From the NCBI GenBank assembly GCA_947073765.1, contig CAMTMZ010000010.1, positions 1 to 59,751 of the forward strand: a stretch of 59,751 nucleotides of DNA, in the 5' to 3' direction. A program made the translations under genes and the position numbers. The notes under the pieces are model-generated. The model was given only the letters and a program-made list of their open reading frames with translations. It did not search any database and was not told the DNA's origin. The stretch comes from an uncultured Bacillota bacterium. Lineage in GTDB: Bacteria; Bacillota; Clostridia; Oscillospirales; Oscillospiraceae. Shown in pieces: positions 15,292 to 23,963 of the stretch (its first letter is position 1; each line of letters begins with the position of its first letter).

Positions 15292-15388
15292 ATAAAAAGC
15301 GGTTGTTATGTTCGCCCAGGTCCGGATTATCCACGAAAAGCCCCTATTGGAAAGGGGCTCCACCTGAAGGGCGGGATGGGGGTTTTTG

Positions 15389-16141
15389 ATGGAACGCAAC
15401 ATTGCTCTGCGGCTGATGTACAACGGTACAGCCTACCACGGCTGGCAGGTGCAGAAGAACGCCGTGACCGTAGCGGAGACCCTGGAAAAGGCCCTGGCCG
15501 CCACAGTGGGTCACCCGGTGCGTGTCACCGGGGCAGGACGCACCGACGCGGGGGTCCACGCGGAAACCTACGTGGCCAGCTTCCGCACCTCTTCCCGCAT
15601 CCCCCTGGACAAGCTGCCCCTGGCGGTGAACACCCGGCTCCCCGGGGATATCGTGGTGATCAGAGCCGCTCAGGTTCCGGATACCTTCAACGCCATCGGT
15701 TCCTGCCAAAAGAAGGAGTATACCTACCGCATTTACAACTCCCGCCTGGGCAATCCATTTTATGTAAATCGTGCCTGGTTTTACCCCAAACACTTGGACG
15801 AAGCCGTTATGGCCCGGGCGGCGGAGCAGTTTGTGGGCACCCACGACTTCCGGGCGGTGCGCTCTGTGGGGACGGAGACCAGAACCACCGTCCGGACTGT
15901 GTACTACTTTCACGTAGAGCGGCAGGGCGAGCTCATCTCCTGCCGGGTGTGCGCCAACGGGTTTTTATACAATATGGTCCGGGCCATGGTGGGCACCGTG
16001 GTCTACGCCGCCGAAGGCAAGCTGGCTCCGGAGGATATCCCCGCGATTCTGGAGTCGGGCAACCGTACCCTGGCCGGGCCCACTGTCCCGCCGGGGGGGC
16101 TGTACATGACAAAATTGTGGTATGAAGAGGACGTTTTATAA
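15389..16141 (+). CDS. truA: tRNA pseudouridine(38-40) synthase TruA
   Basis: TruA converts uridines 38-40 of the tRNA anticodon stem to pseudouridine. The 250-residue protein starts with the family motif L-M-Y-N-G-T-A-Y-H-G-W-Q, has the catalytic aspartate Asp53 in G-R-T-D-A-G-V-H-A, and ends with R-M-V-R-A-M-V-G-T-type sequence and G-P-T-V-P-P-G-G-L. ATG 15389 is used; a TTG codon directly before it could also initiate. It stands 196 bases after ecfT and six bases before the next gene. Confidence 0.95.
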   Translation: MERNIALRLMYNGTAYHGWQVQKNAVTVAETLEKALAATVGHPVRVTGAGRTDAGVHAETYVASFRTSSRIPLDKLPLAVNTRLPGDIVVIRAAQVPDTFNAIGSCQKKEYTYRIYNSRLGNPFYVNRAWFYPKHLDEAVMARAAEQFVGTHDFRAVRSVGTETRTTVRTVYYFHVERQGELISCRVCANGFLYNMVRAMVGTVVYAAEGKLAPEDIPAILESGNRTLAGPTVPPGGLYMTKLWYEEDVL

Positions 16142-16147
16142 GTAAGT

Positions 16148-17329
16148 ATGGATGAGAACAAAAATCCGCCCACTCCAAAACGGCTGAAAAGGCCCAACCG
16201 CCTGCTCCGCCTGCTGGCTCTGCTGGTTACGGCGGCGCTGGTGTTGGGGGCTATGATCCTGGTGATTTACCGAGACACGATCAATCTGGACGCCTTCAGG
16301 CGCTGGATGGCTTACCAGAATATAGATACCGGCGAGACCGGCGAGACGGCCCCCTTCTCCCACGCCGGGGGCGACAAGCTCGCCATCGCCTATCTGGACA
16401 GCGGCGTGGTGGCGGTCTCAGCTTCCGGGGCCCGTTACTACACCCTGGACGGCCAGCAGCTGGCCGAGGAGGTGCACGCCCTGGAGAACCCGGTGCTTAC
16501 CGCTTCCCCCACCACCGCCGTAGCCTATGACGCGGGTAATCAGGCGCTGTTTGCCTTCCGGGGCGGGGAGGAGTCTTTCAAGCTCGACCTGGAGGGCGGG
16601 GCCGACCTGCTGTCGGCCAGGCCCAACGAAGGGGGCTGGATGGCCGTCACCGCCCAGCAGAGCGGCTACAAAGGGGCGGTCACCGTCTATGACCGGCGGG
16701 GGGAGCCGGTGATTCAGATCAGCCTGTCTTCCACGTTTGTGGTGGATGCCGCTGTCTCTCCCGACGGACAGACGGTGGCGGTGGTTACCATCGGCCAGTC
16801 CGGCGGCGCCTTCTTCAGCCGCCTGCTGCTCTACCGGGTGAATCAGAAGGAGCCCTTCGCGCAGGTAGCGCTGGGCAGCCTCACGGTGCTGGATATGGAC
16901 TTTGACGAAAATTTGGTCTGGCTGGTGGGAGAGGACCGCCTGGTTACCGTCTCTCTGGAAAGGGAGGAAGAGGTGGTCAGAACCTATTATTTTGCCCCCA
17001 ACTACCTGAAGGGCTGTTCCCTGGGAGGCGACGGCTTTGCCTTTGTGCTGGTGGGGCGCTACCGCTCCGGCGGGGCCACCCAGGCCCTGCGGATAGACGG
17101 TTCGGCCCAGGTGGCACAGTCCATCCCCCTCACCGGGCAGGTACTGGACTACTCCGCCGCCGGCAGCTTCAGCGCCCTGCTCACCGGCGGCCAACTGTCG
17201 GTGTACGACGGCAGTCTGGAATATTGCGCCGGGGTGGAAAATTCTCAGGGCGCCCGGCATGTGGCCCTGTCCGCCAACGGCTCGGCCGTGCTGGCCAACG
17301 ACCAGCGGGCCTGGCTGTACATTCCGTAA
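16148..17329 (+). CDS. DUF5711-type membrane-anchored beta-propeller-like protein
   Basis: A 393-residue protein: a basic, Pro-rich cytoplasmic N-terminus (1-20), a membrane helix about 21-43, and an external part made of repeated four-strand units with propeller-like phrases such as V-V-A-V-S-A-S-G-A-R, V-S-P-D-G-Q-T-V-A-V-V and A-L-S-A-N-G-S-A-V-L-A-N. This matches the DUF5711 family of clostridial membrane proteins, for which no function is established. It lies between truA and the CvpA-like gene with short gaps (6 and 17 bases), so all three probably share a transcript. Confidence 0.75.
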   Translation: MDENKNPPTPKRLKRPNRLLRLLALLVTAALVLGAMILVIYRDTINLDAFRRWMAYQNIDTGETGETAPFSHAGGDKLAIAYLDSGVVAVSASGARYYTLDGQQLAEEVHALENPVLTASPTTAVAYDAGNQALFAFRGGEESFKLDLEGGADLLSARPNEGGWMAVTAQQSGYKGAVTVYDRRGEPVIQISLSSTFVVDAAVSPDGQTVAVVTIGQSGGAFFSRLLLYRVNQKEPFAQVALGSLTVLDMDFDENLVWLVGEDRLVTVSLEREEEVVRTYYFAPNYLKGCSLGGDGFAFVLVGRYRSGGATQALRIDGSAQVAQSIPLTGQVLDYSAAGSFSALLTGGQLSVYDGSLEYCAGVENSQGARHVALSANGSAVLANDQRAWLYIP

Positions 17330-17346
17330 TATTTTGGAGGCGTTTC

Positions 17347-18045
17347 ATGACCTATCTCACTTATGATTTGGTAATCCTGGCCGTTCTGGCCCTGTTTGCC
17401 TGGATGGGGTACCGGCGGGGCTTTGTGCTTACCCTTTGCTCGCTGCTGGCGGTCTTTGTGGCTCTGATCGGGGCCTCCATCCTCTCCAACGCCCTGGCCG
17501 AGCCGGCGGCGAAGATGGTGGAGCCCATCGTTGCCAATCAAATTCACGATACCGTTACCAGCTACCACCAGCGGACCCCCGCACTCGATGCCGCATCCCA
17601 GGACGAGGCCGGCTGGCTGGAGCAGCTGCCTTTGGAGGAGCTTCTGGAGCCACTGAGGGAGTCCAGGTTCTTCCAAGGCTACGCGGAGACCTTCCAGAGG
17701 GCGGTGGACGAGGGAATCGCGGAGGCAACTGCCAATATCGCCCAGGCACTGGCCCATTTTGTGGCGATACAGGTCGCCCGAATCATCATTTTTATTGCCG
17801 CATTTTTCGCGGTTCTCATCGCCTGGCGTTTTATCAGCCATGCCCTGGACCTGGTGGTCAGGCTGCCCGTCCTCTACACCGCCAACCGCTGGGGCGGCGG
17901 TGCTGTGGGGCTGGTGAAGGGGTCGCTGGTGGTGTTCATCGCCGTCTGGCTGCTTCGGGGCAGCTACATCCCTCCCGAGGCTGTGGAGGGGAGTCGGCTG
18001 CTGAAATTCTTCGCCTCCGCCAATCCCCTGTCTTTTTTCCTGTAA
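17347..18045 (+). CDS. CvpA family membrane protein
   Basis: A 232-residue protein with membrane segments at about 7-25, 31-50, 140-165 and 180-200. The N-terminus M-T-Y-L-T-Y-D-L-V-I-L-A-V-L-A-L-F-A-W-M-G-Y-R-R-G-F matches the CvpA family (first helix, G-x-x-R-G-F loop). The central soluble segment (residues 55-135) is longer than in Escherichia coli CvpA. CvpA proteins affect colicin export and envelope physiology; the precise role is unknown. TTGGAGG precedes ATG 17347. A longer in-frame reading would overlap the previous gene and is rejected. Confidence 0.8.
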   Translation: MTYLTYDLVILAVLALFAWMGYRRGFVLTLCSLLAVFVALIGASILSNALAEPAAKMVEPIVANQIHDTVTSYHQRTPALDAASQDEAGWLEQLPLEELLEPLRESRFFQGYAETFQRAVDEGIAEATANIAQALAHFVAIQVARIIIFIAAFFAVLIAWRFISHALDLVVRLPVLYTANRWGGGAVGLVKGSLVVFIAVWLLRGSYIPPEAVEGSRLLKFFASANPLSFFL

Positions 18046-18141
18046 ACCCTGTATTTCTCAGGGGAAAGTTCATACCCAGTTCATAATTAGGGTGTACCAT
18101 CTCCCCAAACGTGGACTTTTCCCGAAAGGAGCGTATTTACC

Positions 18142-20457
18142 ATGCAGCCTACCATGTGCAGCCGCTGCGGCAAAAACGTTGCGGTGATTTTCATTACAAA
18201 ATTAGAGGGCGGTTCCTCCAAAAACGAGGGACTGTGTCTCAAATGCGCCAGGGAGCTGGGCATCAAGCCCATCGATGATATGATGAAAAAGATGGGCATC
18301 AGCGATGAGGATCTGGACAACCTCACCTCGGAGATGATGTCCGCCTTTGGCGGCGCTGAGGGCATTGAGGGGATGATGTCCCCGGCCAAAGACGAGGATG
18401 ACGACGAGGACGACGGCCGCACCGCCACATTCCCTTTCCTCAACCAGCTGTTTGGCGGCGGCTCCTCCTCCACCCCTGCCCCCTCCTCCGGCGAGGGATC
18501 CGCCGCCCAGCCCCGGGGCGAGAAAAACGGGGCCGCCAAGCCAGCCAAGCGGAAATTTTTAGACAACTACTGCATCTCCCTGACCCAGCGGGCCCAGGAG
18601 GGCAGGCTGGATAAGCTCATCGGCCGGGAGCGGGAGCTGGAGCGGGTGGTGCAGATTCTCAACCGCCGGCAGAAGAACAACCCCTGCCTCATCGGTGAGC
18701 CCGGCGTGGGCAAAACCGCCATCGCCGAGGGTCTGGCCCAGCGCATCGTCCAGCGTGACGTACCCTACAAGCTGCTGGACAAGGAGGTCTATCTTCTGGA
18801 TCTCACCGCTCTGGTGGCGGGCACCCAGTTCCGGGGCCAATTTGAAAGCCGCATGAAGGGCCTTATTGAGGAGATCAAGAAGCTGGGCAACATCATCCTG
18901 GTGATCGACGAGGTGCACACCATTGTGGGCGCGGGGGACGCCGAGGGCTCCATGAACGCCGCCAATATCCTCAAGCCCGCCCTCAGCCGGGGGGAGCTCC
19001 AGGTGATCGGCGCCACCACCCTCAACGAGTACCGCAAGCACATTGAAAAGGACACTGCCCTGGAGCGCCGCTTCCAGCCGGTTATCGTGGAGGAGCCCTC
19101 TATTGAGGACAGTGTAAAGGTGATTGAGGGCATCGCCCCCTACTACGAGTCCTTCCATCAGGTGGCCGTCTCCCCGGCTATGTGCCGCCTGGCCGTTGTT
19201 ATGAGCGAGCGGTACATCACTGACCGCTACCTCCCTGACAAGGCAATTGACCTCATCGACGAGGCCTGCTCCAACGTGAACCTCCACAACAAGGCTCTGG
19301 CCCGCCTCAACGCAGTGGACAAGGAGTTGGCCGACTTGGCCAAAGAGAAGGAGGTCATGATGGCCGCCGCCACGGAGGAGTCCTATAAGCGCCTGGCGGA
19401 CATCAAGAGTCTGGAGCTGCGCCTGGCTGAGGAGAAAAAGGAACTGGAAGGGGAGGCCCACCCCGCCCTAACCCAGGAGCATCTGGCTAATGTTATCGAG
19501 CTGTGGACCAACATCCCCGCCAGCCGCATCCAGGAACAGGAGTTCCAGCGCCTGGCCAGTCTGGAGGAGCGGCTCTCAGCCCATGTCATCGGTCAGGATG
19601 AGGCGGTCAAGGCGGTCTCTGCCGCCATTCGGCGGGGCCGAGTGGGGATCTCTCCCAAGCGCAAGCCGGTCTCGTTCATCTTTGTAGGCTCTACCGGCGT
19701 GGGAAAAACAGAGCTGGTCAAGCAGCTGGCCTCCGACCTGTTCGACTCCCCAGAGTCCCTTATCCGGCTGGATATGTCTGAGTTTATGGAGAAGCACGCC
19801 GTTTCCCGCATCATTGGCTCCCCGCCGGGGTATGTGGGCTATGACGAGGCGGGCCAGCTCACCGAAAAAATCCGCCGCAAGCCCTACTCTGTGGTTCTCT
19901 TTGACGAGATCGAAAAGGCCCACCCGGATGTGCTTAACATCCTGCTCCAGGTGCTGGACGACGGCCGCATCACAGATGCCCACGGCCGGACAGTGAATTT
20001 TGAGAACACAGTAATCGTTATGACCACCAACGCCGGAAGCGGCAGCAAGGTGGGATCTGTGGGCTTTGGCCGCACCGCCAACGAGCAGGGCAAGGACCGT
20101 GCCCTCAAGGCGCTCAACGATTTCCTGCGCCCTGAGTTTATCAACCGGGTGGACGAGATCGTCTACTTTAACCAGCTGACCGAGGAAAATTTCAAGGCCA
20201 TTGCTGTGCTTATGCTCAAGGAGCTGGCGGGAGCCCTGGGGGAGAAGGATATTCATTTCACCTGGGACGATACCCTCCTGAACTACCTGGTAAAAAAGTC
20301 CTATTCCGCCGCCTACGGCGCACGGAATCTCCGCCGCCTCATCCAGAAGGAGCTGGAGGACGCCATTGCCATCCGCCTCATCGAAGGGTGGCAGAATCCT
20401 GTATCCCAGCTGAAGGCGGTCTCCGACGGGGAGAAGCTGGAGTTGCTGGCCATGTAA
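18142..20457 (+). CDS. clpE: ClpE-type ATP-dependent Clp protease ATPase subunit
   Basis: An AAA+ unfoldase, 771 residues, that feeds substrates to ClpP. The N-terminus carries a four-cysteine zinc finger (C-S-R-C at 6-9 and C-L-K-C near 33-36) instead of the Clp_N repeats of ClpC, which is the mark of ClpE. An acidic/Ser-rich linker precedes AAA module 1 (Walker A G-E-P-G-V-G-K-T at about 185, Walker B L-V-I-D-E-V-H). A UVR-like coiled coil lies between the modules, and module 2 has G-S-T-G-V-G-K-T-E at about 516 and [11 protein letters not shown] see no CtsR box in the 96-bp upstream gap and no clear promoter there. A hairpin terminator follows. Confidence 0.9.
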   Translation: MQPTMCSRCGKNVAVIFITKLEGGSSKNEGLCLKCARELGIKPIDDMMKKMGISDEDLDNLTSEMMSAFGGAEGIEGMMSPAKDEDDDEDDGRTATFPFLNQLFGGGSSSTPAPSSGEGSAAQPRGEKNGAAKPAKRKFLDNYCISLTQRAQEGRLDKLIGRERELERVVQILNRRQKNNPCLIGEPGVGKTAIAEGLAQRIVQRDVPYKLLDKEVYLLDLTALVAGTQFRGQFESRMKGLIEEIKKLGNIILVIDEVHTIVGAGDAEGSMNAANILKPALSRGELQVIGATTLNEYRKHIEKDTALERRFQPVIVEEPSIEDSVKVIEGIAPYYESFHQVAVSPAMCRLAVVMSERYITDRYLPDKAIDLIDEACSNVNLHNKALARLNAVDKELADLAKEKEVMMAAATEESYKRLADIKSLELRLAEEKKELEGEAHPALTQEHLANVIELWTNIPASRIQEQEFQRLASLEERLSAHVIGQDEAVKAVSAAIRRGRVGISPKRKPVSFIFVGSTGVGKTELVKQLASDLFDSPESLIRLDMSEFMEKHAVSRIIGSPPGYVGYDEAGQLTEKIRRKPYSVVLFDEIEKAHPDVLNILLQVLDDGRITDAHGRTVNFENTVIVMTTNAGSGSKVGSVGFGRTANEQGKDRALKALNDFLRPEFINRVDEIVYFNQLTEENFKAIAVLMLKELAGALGEKDIHFTWDDTLLNYLVKKSYSAAYGARNLRRLIQKELEDAIAIRLIEGWQNPVSQLKAVSDGEKLELLAM

Positions 20458-20463
20458 CATCAA

Positions 20464-20494
20464 ACAGCGGCACGTGGTTTTCATGTGCCGCTGT
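20464..20494 (+). terminator. Terminator of clpE
   Basis: Ten-base-pair stem (20464-20473 with 20485-20494) and an 11-nt loop, starting just after the stop; only a short T-rich tail follows. Confidence 0.65.
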
Positions 20495-20514
20495 TGTCGT
20501 AGGGAGGAAGCGAA

Positions 20515-20687
20515 GTGGAGTCAGAAAGGATTTTAAAAAGGGACGGGATCCGTCTGGTGCGGAAACGGCTAAAGGAGCTGCTGGACCGGCTGCTCCCCCC
20601 TGGGAGAAAAAACGGCCTGGCTGGGCCACATCTGCCCAGCGGAAAATCGACCAGGTTGAGCATGACTGGGCCGAGTATATGCTATAG
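20515..20687 (+). pseudogene. Small conserved-looking gene interrupted by a frameshift
   Basis: A GTG codon at 20515 preceded by GGGAGGAAGCGAA opens a frame encoding R-I-L-K-R-D-G-I-R-L-V-R-K-R-L-K-E-L-L-D. At a run of six Cs (20595-20600) this frame turns into unlikely sequence, while the -1 frame continues sensibly with W-E-K-K-R-P-G-W-A-T and ends in Q-V-E-H-D-W-A-E-Y-M-L at 20687. Joined with a -1 shift the product would be about 57 residues, basic then acidic. The site C-CCC-CCT has the X-XXY-YYZ form of a slippery heptamer. It could be a pseudogene, a sequencing slip in a homopolymer, or programmed frameshifting. I do not recognise the family. Confidence 0.5.
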
Positions 20688-20696
20688 GCAAAGGGA

Positions 20697-20720
20697 CAGG
20701 GACGGCTGACGCCGTCCCTG
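20697..20720 (+). terminator. Hairpin terminator after the frameshifted small gene
   Basis: A perfect 10-bp stem CAGGGACGGC/GCCGTCCCTG with a TGAC loop, followed by CTGTTCTT. Confidence 0.6.
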
Positions 20721-20866
20721 CTGTTCTTGGGATGAAGAATGGAAGAGAAAAGAAAAGGTGTGGATGAGATAATAATAATCAGCATATAAATTGCACGCAA
20801 AACAACGCGGAAGATTGCAGATCATATACTATGTGCTTATCAAGAGCAGAGAGCGGAGCGGATGAT

Positions 20867-21049
20867 ATGGAGAAACGAAACATAAAAAATATCGGCCTGC
20901 GGGTCAGCCCGGAGGTTCATAAAAAGCTGCGGTATATTGCCAGGTACGAAGGCCGTACCATCAACGGCCAGGCGTATTATTTGATCCTGTCCTGTATCCG
21001 TGAGTTTGAGAAAGAGCACGGCCCCATCCCGGAGGACGAACTGAAATGA
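20867..21049 (+). CDS. Ribbon-helix-helix (Arc-like) DNA-binding protein
   Basis: A 60-residue protein, M-E-K-R-N-I-K-N-I-G-L-R-V-S-P-E-V-H-K-K, in which N-I-G-L-R-V forms the DNA-contacting strand and P-E-V-H-K-K-L-R-Y-I-A and T-I-N-G-Q-A-Y-Y-L-I form the two helices of an Arc/MetJ-type fold; R-x-N-x-x-A-like T-I-N-G-Q-A matches the Arc-family helix B start. GGAG lies eight bases before ATG 20867; an upstream in-frame ATG at 20831 has no site. Its stop overlaps the comF start (ATGA), so the two are translated together. It could repress its own transcript; the target is unknown. Confidence 0.75.
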   Translation: MEKRNIKNIGLRVSPEVHKKLRYIARYEGRTINGQAYYLILSCIREFEKEHGPIPEDELK

Positions 21050-21705
21050 GGGCGGGGGAGCGGCTGCTGGACCTGATGTTCCCGCCCAAATGTCCCTTCT
21101 GCCAGACAATTCTGGATATCCCCCAGGCGTCTTTTTGCCCGGCGTGCCGGGACAAGCTGCCCTGGCTGTCCGGGCGGGCGGGGGAGAGAAGGGTGGATTT
21201 CGCCTCTGGATGCTTTTCTCCGCTGGCATATCGTGAGCCGGTGCCCGGGGCGGTCCACCGGTTTAAATTCAGCCGGGTGCGGGCACTGGCCAGACCCTTT
21301 GGGGCGCTGATGGCCCAGTGCCTGGAGGAGCGCCTGTCCACAGGAGCGGACCTGATCTGCTGGGCGCCGCTGTCAAAACAGCGACGCCGGGAGCGAGGCT
21401 TTGACCAGGCGGAGCTGCTGGCCCGGGAGGTCGGCCGCCTGGCGTCCATCCCGGTGGAGCCGGTGCTAAGCAAGCAGAGGAACACCGTCCCCCAGTCTGA
21501 GCTGGAGGAGGAGGGCGCCCGCCGGGCCAACGCCAGAGGAGCATATGCCCTGCTGCCTGGGACAGACATGGTGGGGAAGCGGGTAGTGCTGGTGGATGAC
21601 GTAGTTACCTCCGGTTCCACCCTTGGTGAGTGCGCTGCCCTGCTGTGTCAGGCCGGCGCGAGGGAGATCTGGTGCCTCACCCTGGCTCAGGCCAGAGGGG
21701 ATTGA
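21046..21705 (+). CDS. comF: ComF family phosphoribosyltransferase-like protein
   Basis: A 219-residue protein with the ComF layout: N-terminal zinc ribbon (C-P-F-C near residue 16 and C-P-A-C near 33), a middle domain with F-K-F-S-R and P-L-S-K-Q-R-R-R-E-R-G-F-D-Q-A, and a PRTase domain with V-V-L-V-D-D-V-V-T-S-G-S-T near residue 185. ComF helps natural transformation, probably acting on single-stranded DNA uptake; in non-competent bacteria its role is unclear. It overlaps the ribbon-helix-helix gene and is followed by an intrinsic terminator. Confidence 0.9.
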   Translation: MRAGERLLDLMFPPKCPFCQTILDIPQASFCPACRDKLPWLSGRAGERRVDFASGCFSPLAYREPVPGAVHRFKFSRVRALARPFGALMAQCLEERLSTGADLICWAPLSKQRRRERGFDQAELLAREVGRLASIPVEPVLSKQRNTVPQSELEEEGARRANARGAYALLPGTDMVGKRVVLVDDVVTSGSTLGECAALLCQAGAREIWCLTLAQARGD

Positions 21706-21750
21706 CCAGACAGAGAGGAGCCTGTGCTGCGCCCTGTGGAAAACACTTGA

Positions 21751-21779
21751 AGCCGCCCGCCGGAGGCGGCTGTCTTTTT
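21751..21779 (+). terminator. Terminator of comF
   Basis: AGCCGCC/GGCGGCT stem (21751-21757 with 21765-21771) and 7-nt loop followed by GTCTTTTT. Confidence 0.82.
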
Positions 21780-21826
21780 GATACAGACCTCCCGGAAAAA
21801 AAGGGGAAAATTGTTGGAAAAAACGG

Positions 21827-21855
21827 TTGAAAACCAGCCGTAGTCAGGTTATAAT
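21827..21855 (+). promoter_or_regulatory. Promoter of mreB
   Basis: TTGAAA (21827-21832), a 17-nt spacer and consensus TATAAT (21850-21855), 78 bases before the mreB start. Confidence 0.85.
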
Positions 21856-21933
21856 ACAAAGTGGTGTGTAAGAGCCGCACGATTCCGGGCGGTTTTGGTA
21901 ATTATATAATATATTGATAAGGTGGAACAGAAC

Positions 21934-22965
21934 ATGGGTTTCTTTAGTAAGGATATCGGCATTGACCTGGGCACAGCCTCAGTTTTGGTATATATAAAGG
22001 GCAAGGGCGTGGTGCTCCGTGAGCCCTCTGTGGTGGCCATGGACAAAAATACCGGCAAGCTGCTGAAGGTGGGCACCGAGGCCCAGGCTATGCTGGGCCG
22101 CACCCCGGGCAACATTGTGGCCATGCGTCCCCTGCGGGAGGGAGTCATCTCCGACTACGACATGACCGAGCGGATGCTAAAGGAGTTTATGAAAAAGGTG
22201 ACCTCCTTCTCCCTGTTCAAGCCCCGTCTGCTGATCTGCGTCCCTTCGGGCATCACCGAGGTGGAGGAGCGCGCCGTAGTAGACGCGGGAATCCAGGCGG
22301 GCGCCCGGCGGGCCTACCTCATTGAGGAGCCGGTGGCGGCGGCCATCGGGGCCGGCATCGACATCACCAAGCCGGACGGCCATATGGTGGTGGATATCGG
22401 CGGCGGCACGGCGGACATTGCGGTCATCTCTCTGGGGGGCGTGGTGGAGTCGGCCTCTATCAAGGTGGCCGGCGACAAGTTTGACGAGGCGGTGGTAAAA
22501 TACATCCGCCGCAAGCACAACGTTCTCATCGGCGACCGCACCGCCGAGGAGCTGAAGATCAGCATTGGATGTGTTTTCCCCCGGCCGGAGGAAGTGGCCA
22601 TGGAGATCAAGGGCCGCTGCCTGATGACCGGACTGCCCCGGGTGTTCAACGTCACTTCCAGCGAGATGATCGAGGCCTTTGAGGAGACCTCCGCCTCCAT
22701 CCTGGAGGCCATCCACGGCGTTTTGGAGCGCACCCCCCCTGAGCTGGTGGCCGATATCTCCACCAACGGCATCGTCATGACCGGCGGCGGCTCCCTGCTG
22801 TGGGGATTTGACAAGCTGGTCCAGTCCCATACCGGCATCGAGACCCATGTGGCCGATGACGCCATCTCCTGCGTGGCCTTCGGCACGGGCAAGAGCCTGG
22901 ACAGCCTGGACCAGATGCAGGACGGCACCATGAACCTGTCCCGCCGCAAGCAGATGAACTATTGA
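21934..22965 (+). CDS. mreB: Rod shape-determining actin homologue MreB/Mbl
   Basis: Bacterial actin that forms membrane-attached filaments guiding lateral wall synthesis. The 343-residue protein begins M-G-F-F-S-K-D-I-G-I-D-L-G-T-A-S-V-L-V-Y: an amphipathic N-terminus for membrane binding followed by the phosphate-1 loop. Later motifs are M-V-V-D-I-G-G-G-T-A-D-I-A (phosphate-2) and I-V-M-T-G-G-G-S-L-L (adenosine). AAGGTGG lies eight bases before ATG 21934; a GTG four codons earlier overlaps that site. No mreC/mreD follows, so this is an orphan copy, perhaps Mbl-like. It has its own promoter and terminator. Confidence 0.93.
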   Translation: MGFFSKDIGIDLGTASVLVYIKGKGVVLREPSVVAMDKNTGKLLKVGTEAQAMLGRTPGNIVAMRPLREGVISDYDMTERMLKEFMKKVTSFSLFKPRLLICVPSGITEVEERAVVDAGIQAGARRAYLIEEPVAAAIGAGIDITKPDGHMVVDIGGGTADIAVISLGGVVESASIKVAGDKFDEAVVKYIRRKHNVLIGDRTAEELKISIGCVFPRPEEVAMEIKGRCLMTGLPRVFNVTSSEMIEAFEETSASILEAIHGVLERTPPELVADISTNGIVMTGGGSLLWGFDKLVQSHTGIETHVADDAISCVAFGTGKSLDSLDQMQDGTMNLSRRKQMNY

Positions 22966-23007
22966 CCCGCTTTGTCTCCTGGGGAGCGGAGCGCGGGCGA
23001 CAGCCTG

Positions 23008-23041
23008 GAAACAGCAGCAGCCGGCCTCTGGCCGGCTGTTT
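23008..23041 (+). terminator. Terminator of mreB
   Basis: AGCCGGCC/GGCCGGCT stem (23019-23026 with 23030-23037) with a TCT loop, extendable by AACAG/CTGTT, followed by TTTT. Confidence 0.75.
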
Positions 23042-23060
23042 TGCGAGGAGGAAATGACGG

Positions 23061-23909
23061 ATGGAAGACCTGAAGGAGGTTCTGCGCTCGGTGGGAAAGG
23101 CCGTGGGTATCCAGGACCTGACCCTGGGCGGTCTGATGCGGGTAGCGCTTATCATACTGATAGGCTGGCTGGTGATCCGCCTGCTGATGCGTATGGCCGA
23201 CCGTATGCTGGACAAGGCCCAGTCGGTGTCCGCCATCCGGGCCTATATCCACACAGCTCTGCACGTTTTCCTCTGGTTTCTGCTTGCCTTGATGCTGGCT
23301 GGAACTCTGGGGGTGGAGGTTACCTCCATCATCGCCATGCTCAGCGTGGCGGGCCTGGCGGTATCCATGGCGCTGCAGAACACCCTGTCCAACCTGGCGG
23401 GGGGCCTGGTTCTGCTGGTGACCAAACCCTTTGTATCCGGCGACTATGTGGAGTCCGATGGCATCAGCGGTACCATTGCCGCCGTCAATCTGGCCTATAC
23501 CACCTTTGTTACGCCGGACAACAAGGAGATATTCGTCCCTAACAGTCAGTTGTCCGCCGCCAAGATCATCAATTACAACACCCTGGGCCGGCGGCGGATG
23601 GACTTGAAGCTTACAGCTTCCTACGACGCCCCCACCGCCCAGGTTCGCTCCGCCATTGAGGAGGTGCTGTCCTCCATCCCTGGCGTCCTGGACGACCCCG
23701 CCCCAGTGGTCTATATATCTGAGTATCAGTCCAGCAGCATCGAGTATCTTACCCGGCTGTGGACCCTCTCCGGAGACTACTGGGACGTGTACTACGCCCT
23801 TCTGGAGGGGGTGCGGGAGTCCTTCGCGCGCCACGGGGTGGAGATGACCTACGACCACCTGAATGTGCACATTGTAAAGCAGCGGGAAACGGACTCCGCG
23901 CCGGTTTGA
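23061..23909 (+). CDS. mscS: Small-conductance mechanosensitive channel (MscS family)
   Basis: A 282-residue MscS channel that opens under membrane tension to release solutes during hypo-osmotic shock. Helices TM1 and TM2 lie at about 25-47 and 62-85. The pore helix TM3 with A-M-L-S-V-A-G-L-A-V-S-M-A-L-Q-N-T-L-S-N-style glycine/alanine packing is near 95-115, followed by the beta domain G-G-L-V-L-L-V-T-K-P-F and F-V-P-N-S-Q-L. The C-terminal alpha/beta domain is complete. GAGGAGG precedes ATG 23061. Confidence 0.93.
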   Translation: MEDLKEVLRSVGKAVGIQDLTLGGLMRVALIILIGWLVIRLLMRMADRMLDKAQSVSAIRAYIHTALHVFLWFLLALMLAGTLGVEVTSIIAMLSVAGLAVSMALQNTLSNLAGGLVLLVTKPFVSGDYVESDGISGTIAAVNLAYTTFVTPDNKEIFVPNSQLSAAKIINYNTLGRRRMDLKLTASYDAPTAQVRSAIEEVLSSIPGVLDDPAPVVYISEYQSSSIEYLTRLWTLSGDYWDVYYALLEGVRESFARHGVEMTYDHLNVHIVKQRETDSAPV

Positions 23910-23963
23910 GCCAGGGGTGAGTTCCACCCTAGAAACCAGTTTTGCCCCTGTGCCTTTGGGGGT

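Noticed and set aside
18142-20457. ClpC as the identity of the Clp ATPase
   Set aside because: The N-terminus is a four-cysteine zinc finger, not the double Clp_N repeat, and no mcsA/mcsB/ctsR genes are adjacent; ClpE fits better.
20388-20514. Upstream extension of the second frame of the small frameshifted gene into the clpE 3' end
   Set aside because: That part overlaps clpE coding sequence and its terminator; the GTG at 20515 with its ribosome binding site in the other frame is the more credible start.
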